A stretch of DNA of 64,000 nucleotides from Diplolepis rosae. Its lineage: Eukaryota > Arthropoda > Insecta > Hymenoptera > Diplolepididae. The stretch lies in contig JAPYXD010000727.1 in the NCBI GenBank assembly GCA_030998225.1, forward strand, positions 3,224,001-3,288,000, written 5' to 3'. Under the pieces are notes generated by a model, which saw only the letters and a program-made list of their open reading frames with translations, had not been told where the DNA came from and did no database searches. Below are positions 59,483 through 64,000 of the stretch, in pieces; the first letter of the stretch is position 1, and the number at the start of each line of letters is the position of its first letter. The position numbers and the translations under genes were made by a program.

Positions 59483-60333
59483 TAGATAGAAAATTTGTTA
59501 CTTCTGTATAAAAATACGAAAGCTAATGAAATTCTGTTGAAGACAGTTTGTCAATTTTATAAAAATATATAATCTATTAATATTTAATAGAGAGAACATT
59601 ACATTTTTTTTGACTAAGCAACTATTTAATAGAGCTACCATGCATAAAACCAAAGCTTCATTACACTTCAAATAGAAGCTCCATTTCTGGGGACAATTGA
59701 ACTCAAATTACTGAATTTATATGTATATTAGAATTTGTGTGTGCGAGAGATAGTGGTCGAGTTAAATCGCGCGTGTGGACTTAATCGGAATTAATTCCTG
59801 CAAATCAACCATCCTCGAATTTAAACTCTGTTTTTAATGAATTAAGATTAAACGTTGGAAAACAAGTCGTGAGAGTGAAATTTTCTTGAGAACCTTTCAA
59901 AGGTTTATTTATCTGGAATGTCCACATAACCGAGTTAACTACCCTTCATGTGGGTTACGGACGTGCTTTTCGACATAAACCTCCTTTAATGAAAGTCTCT
60001 CCAATTTACAAGAGGTAGTTCTTATACCATAACTACATATTATGGGGCAACTTTTTAAGCTAGCCTACTTGATAAGTTTGAAAAAAGAACATTTTTAAAA
60101 TGAATCAAAATTTTAATCATAATAATTCCTTATTAGTATAATTAAAAATAAAAATACTATTTTTATATTTTACATGGAGAAAAATTGATATTTAAATATG
60201 TGAGAAGCATTTTATATATTCAGTTGTAATATCTGGACATTCAGCTTTACTATCAAAAATATTGAAATAGGTTAATATGAATATCTAGATAATGATCCCG
60301 AATATCCATTTTTCGCCGTGTGTGATAAAGATA
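59483..60333. other. Non-coding, AT-rich
   Basis: Nothing recognised. Confidence 0.35.
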
Positions 60334-60530
60334 CACTGAGAAAACAGTTTTGTCAAATCAACAAAAATATTTTGTTAGTATTTAGCTAACAAAATTCTTT
60401 TGTTGTGCCAACAAAACATTTTGCTATATTAATTAAATTTTGTTACTCAAACAAAATGTTTTGTTGTGACAACAAAATATTTTGTCAGGACAACAAAAAA
60501 AGTTTTGTTAGATAAATTTTTTTCTCGGTG
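60334..60530. mobile_element. Palindromic MITE iterating TTTTGTTG/CAACAAAA motifs
   Basis: TA-flanked, 197 bases, ends CACTGAGAAAA and TTTTCTCGGTG. The interior is a run of ACAAAATATTTTGTT-type motifs in both orientations. Confidence 0.75.
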
Positions 60531-60927
60531 TACTTTTCCGCTTTGAATGGAGAAGAATAAAAATGTCAGGCCTTTTTGTAGCTTTTAAGAATTTTAAGTG
60601 TTGTATAAGAGTGCAAACTGCGGTTTAAAACTTTATCACTTCTTCTATTTCGTTTAAAAATGATTCACTCTTGGAGTCTTTCTCAAAGCTAAGGGCTTCT
60701 CAAGTGCCATACCAATGTCCGCATTTTCATGGAATTATTCTCAAAGCCTCTACCTAACCAACGACGCGGAAAGGATTCTCAAAGCCCCTAAGGGGAATTC
60801 CTCGTCGACTTTAAAATAAATTACTTAAAGAAGTTTATTCTAGACAAATTTTACAAAAATTTGACTTTTTTTAAACATTGCAATTACATTTTTCATAAGA
60901 TTTTTGAAATTTAAGGGATTCATCGAA
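60531..60927. other. Non-coding
   Basis: Contains a loosely repeated CTCAAAGC phrase around 60680-60790. Nothing else recognised. Confidence 0.35.
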
Positions 60928-61146
60928 CAGAGCCGTAACGGGACAATTTGACGCCCTTCATATAGCCCCCCCCCCCCAAATTTTGGTTTCATTTTTATAG
61001 CAAAAATCATATATATAAAAAATAGAATGAATTAACAAAGAATCGTAATAATTTTGCTTAAATATTTTCTTTCATGAAACAAAATGTTTTTTTTAATTTT
61101 ACCAGACGGACTGCACGCCGGTCGCCCCGCCCTCGTTACGGCCCTG
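60928..61146. mobile_element. Short hAT-type MITE (CAGRGCCGTAACG ends)
   Basis: 219 bases. Left end CAGAGCCGTAACG and right end complementary to CAGGGCCGTAACG. Flanking 8-mers TCATCGAA and GTATCGAA agree at six of eight positions, compatible with a decayed 8-bp hAT duplication. Contains a run of 12 C at 60966-60977. Confidence 0.7.
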
Positions 61147-62861
61147 GTATCGAAAGATCATAGGTTTTAAGATACACTGTTAGAACTGTTTGGAAATTTA
61201 CAAAATTTGTATGTTCGAAGGTAACGTAAAATTTGACGATATTTATGATGTTTTTGAGTAAAGGTACTTAAAATTGCGAAAAATGTACTGTTTTTTTAAA
61301 AAAATTTCTTAATATTATGAAACTCAGCTGAATTTTCGAAAAATGTATCTTAAAACTACAAGACTGTTGCAGAATTTTAATGAAATTTATCATGAAATTA
61401 CGAAATTGTAACAAAATTTTCAGTTACATGTAACTTTATAAAACTTCAGTTAGCCAAAACATTAAATTATTCCTGTTACATGTTCCAGAATTTCCAGATA
61501 CAAATATCAGAATATTCGACACTTTGCAACTGAAAATTAAGAAATTGTTTCTTAAATTTACTCAAAATTAACTGTGTCTTCTAAAATTCTATCTTAATTT
61601 TACAAATCTGTAATTGAATAAAACACCAATCACGTGTTTCCGGAAATTACGGTAGAAGTTTCTGACAGTGTACAACCATTCAATAAAATTTGATATATGA
61701 GTACATATTCTAAATGATATTTTCCTAACTCAATGATAATTAATTCATAATATCATCCTAATGCTTCAATTTCAATTAAGTTCATAAGACAATCAATATT
61801 GCATAAACTAAATAAATTATTTTCTGACCTAACAATATTATTAATCTACTAGAATTACTAATTTAATAACGATGATAGTATTCTACTTAATTAACTAATT
61901 AAAGCCGTAATTCAGTCAAACGAAGCGAAGTGAATAATGGTGTTGAATTAGTGAATTTTAGTCAATCTAAAGACAGATTAGAATCGTATTGTTGGGCGTG
62001 AAAATCTGAGTACACATACAATAGAAATTATGCCAAGCAATTTCAATTTGCTATATGCTATTGTTTATAGCTTCTCGTAATATGGAAATCGACGACAATA
62101 ATGTGTTTCAAATGCTTGAATGTATGTAAATCTATCAATAGCCACACATATTGCTGCAATTTTATCGACGTCTCGCTTTCAGATATCTCCATTATTCAAC
62201 ATCAAACACGGTTTTAAAATTTCTCTGCAAAATCGTTTCAATTTCCGACAATAAAATAGATTATTTATAACAGAGTAAAATAAATAATTTTTTAATTTCG
62301 TTATAATAATAATAATAATTTTTTATACTTTGACGTGTTTTAGTATACATCAATCTATTTTCCAAATCATTAATCATGGGTGAAATTACTTATATAAATC
62401 CTCTAGGGTTTTCTTTCATCTTTTATGCCATTACCTTTTACTGTTATTTATGAAAAATGTATCGATTCCTCTTTATAATTCATCAAATAAGGAGGGGAAT
62501 AATTGCATATTGCTTTGGAATGAAAGGATACATAAATTCTTATGATTTTCTAAATTTTTATCAAATTTATAACAATTTAGGCTTTTATAAATATTAAAGT
62601 ATTTTTTATTTCGAAACCCCCAAAATCAGTTTTCCATTTTTAAAGCGTTATTCGGCTCAATAGCTCTTAAAATATTTGGAAATATTTCAATTCAACATTT
62701 TTCAAATTTCAAAGGTGTAATATTCAAAATTTCCAAGACTTTTAAACAAAACATTGAAAAGAAACCACAAAATGAACGTTAAGTGTTACAAATTGGAAAG
62801 AATTTTTAGAGGGTTTAAAAATTCTGATGAAATGCATAACTAAAGGCATTCATTTCACATT
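61147..62861. other. Non-coding, AT-rich
   Basis: No gene or element ends recognised. Probably intronic or intergenic. Confidence 0.35.
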
Positions 62862-63402
62862 CAAGGGAATCTGCTACCTTTAATATTTTTATTTTTTGAG
62901 TTTAGACTTTTCATATAATTTTTTCATGTTTAGTACTTTTATTTAGAAAGGTTTTGGGTTTTTTTTTAATTCCAGCACCTTTATGTATTTCTAAACCAAA
63001 AATGTTGTTTTTTGTTCATTTTTTTTGACATTTTTTGACTCTGAATAACGTTTTGTTTTTTAACCAATCGCCATGATTCTTTTTTTATTTTGTTCCTTTT
63101 TTTATATTTTGATTTATTTGTTCATTTTATTTCTAACTCTTTTTCAGTTATGTTACCTTATTTTCCATGTCTAAAAAGTTGCTACACATTGTAAGGAACA
63201 AAATAAAAAAGAATCATGACAAGTAGTTAAAAAACAAAATCGTTATTCAAAGTCAAAAAATGTCAACAAAAAAATGACCAAAAAACTCAACATTTTTAGT
63301 TTAAAAATACATAATGGTGCTTGAATTCAAAAGAAACCCTAAAACTTTTTAAATAAAGGTACTAAACATAAAAAAAAATTATATAGAAGATCTAAACTCA
63401 AA
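62862..63402. mobile_element. TTAA fold-back MITE, truncated second copy
   Basis: Matches 47220-47740 over both arms (CTGCTACCTTTAATATTTTT at the left; ATCTAAACTCAAAA at the right) but lacks the last ~27 bases of the right end. The left flank reads TTCA instead of TTAA. Confidence 0.7.
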
Positions 63403-64000
63403 ATCTGAACTTAAGTTGAAAATAATGACTTATCATTTTTGATTAACCTGTTATACGACAGTTCTTCGTAAATCTTGCGAACAAATTATTTAATGAACTG
63501 TACTAATCATCATAATACAATAGCTTATTTTACTTACTATAGTGTTAAGTGGGAATAATTTAGAGTGAGGATATTGCGTTTTAGGATACTAGAAAAATTG
63601 TTGAACCGCGATGAAAGATATCTAGGTGGATTATTACGGTAGAATTGAGTCAGCAGCGGAAGCTGACGATGTTACCGGAGGTAAGAGGGTATAATAGGTA
63701 AGCGAATAGGGATCTAGTATGTCGGGTTTGCCTAATTACAAGTTATAGAGAGGCTTAATGTTTGGACTCCTTCGTAGACCACATGCGGTTACCTTCCGGT
63801 ACCAAGAACCTTAATCTAGGACACCTTTACAGGTAGCGTTTGAATCTAATTGGATTTTCATCTTTTATCAACGGAGTCTACCTCAAATTTCATATCTCAT
63901 TATCGCAATCCTCTTCTCACATGTCATTCAGTTTCAATCAATATAATTGGTTATACAACTAGAATTTTTATGTCCACGTAAAGAAGCGTCATTTCCACGC
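63403..64000. other. Right edge, unassigned
   Basis: Somewhat GC-richer toward 63640-63840, but no open frame or splice context was convincing. Upstream exons of the tachykinin receptor are expected beyond this edge. Confidence 0.3.

Overview
The window looks like an AT-rich, intron-containing animal genome, most probably an insect. The strongest pointers are the gene set (a tachykinin-receptor C-terminus, a U1-C protein, a mitochondrial-type peptide deformylase, a ZCCHC7/Air-type zinc-knuckle protein), short GT-AG introns, and a mariner element of the kind common in insects. A hymenopteran is my guess but the window does not prove it. There are no operons, CRISPR arrays or recognisable rRNA/tRNA genes.

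Layout. Positions 1-18640 are a nest of transposable elements with no host gene. A very large palindrome (arms 1-2369 and 5753-8121, about 99% alike by eye) encloses a hAT-like transposase frame with one in-frame TAG. Relatives of the arms continue to about 17.3 kb. They are cut by a non-autonomous hAT element with an 8-bp duplication (9462-10886), a Penelope-like insertion with a hammerhead-ribozyme-like motif (12820-13964), two palindromic elements (15214-15831 and 15947-16618) and a dead mariner (17343-18640).

Positions 20.6-34.4 kb hold the gene-rich core: a five-exon ZCCHC7-like gene (20669-25758), a second gene (28546-32534) that shares a helical domain of about 220 residues with it, and an intronless U1-C gene on the minus strand (33929-34390). 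The first is expected to act in nuclear RNA surveillance (TRAMP) and the third in 5' splice-site recognition. The second is an uncharacterised, highly disordered protein. The shared domain in two neighbouring co-oriented genes is the most interesting protein-level observation here.

Positions 34.4-64 kb are mainly repeats and introns, with a three-exon peptide deformylase (39762-41112) and the last two coding exons of a tachykinin receptor (46852-49179, minus strand). The receptor's upstream exons were not found and probably lie beyond the right edge. Repeats include a 1.64-kb near-perfect hAT palindrome with an 8-bp duplication (50484-52125) and several short palindromic elements built by iterating one motif (45191, 54408, 57137, 59238, 60334).

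All calls come from reading the sequence. Homology statements rest on motif recognition, not on database searches.
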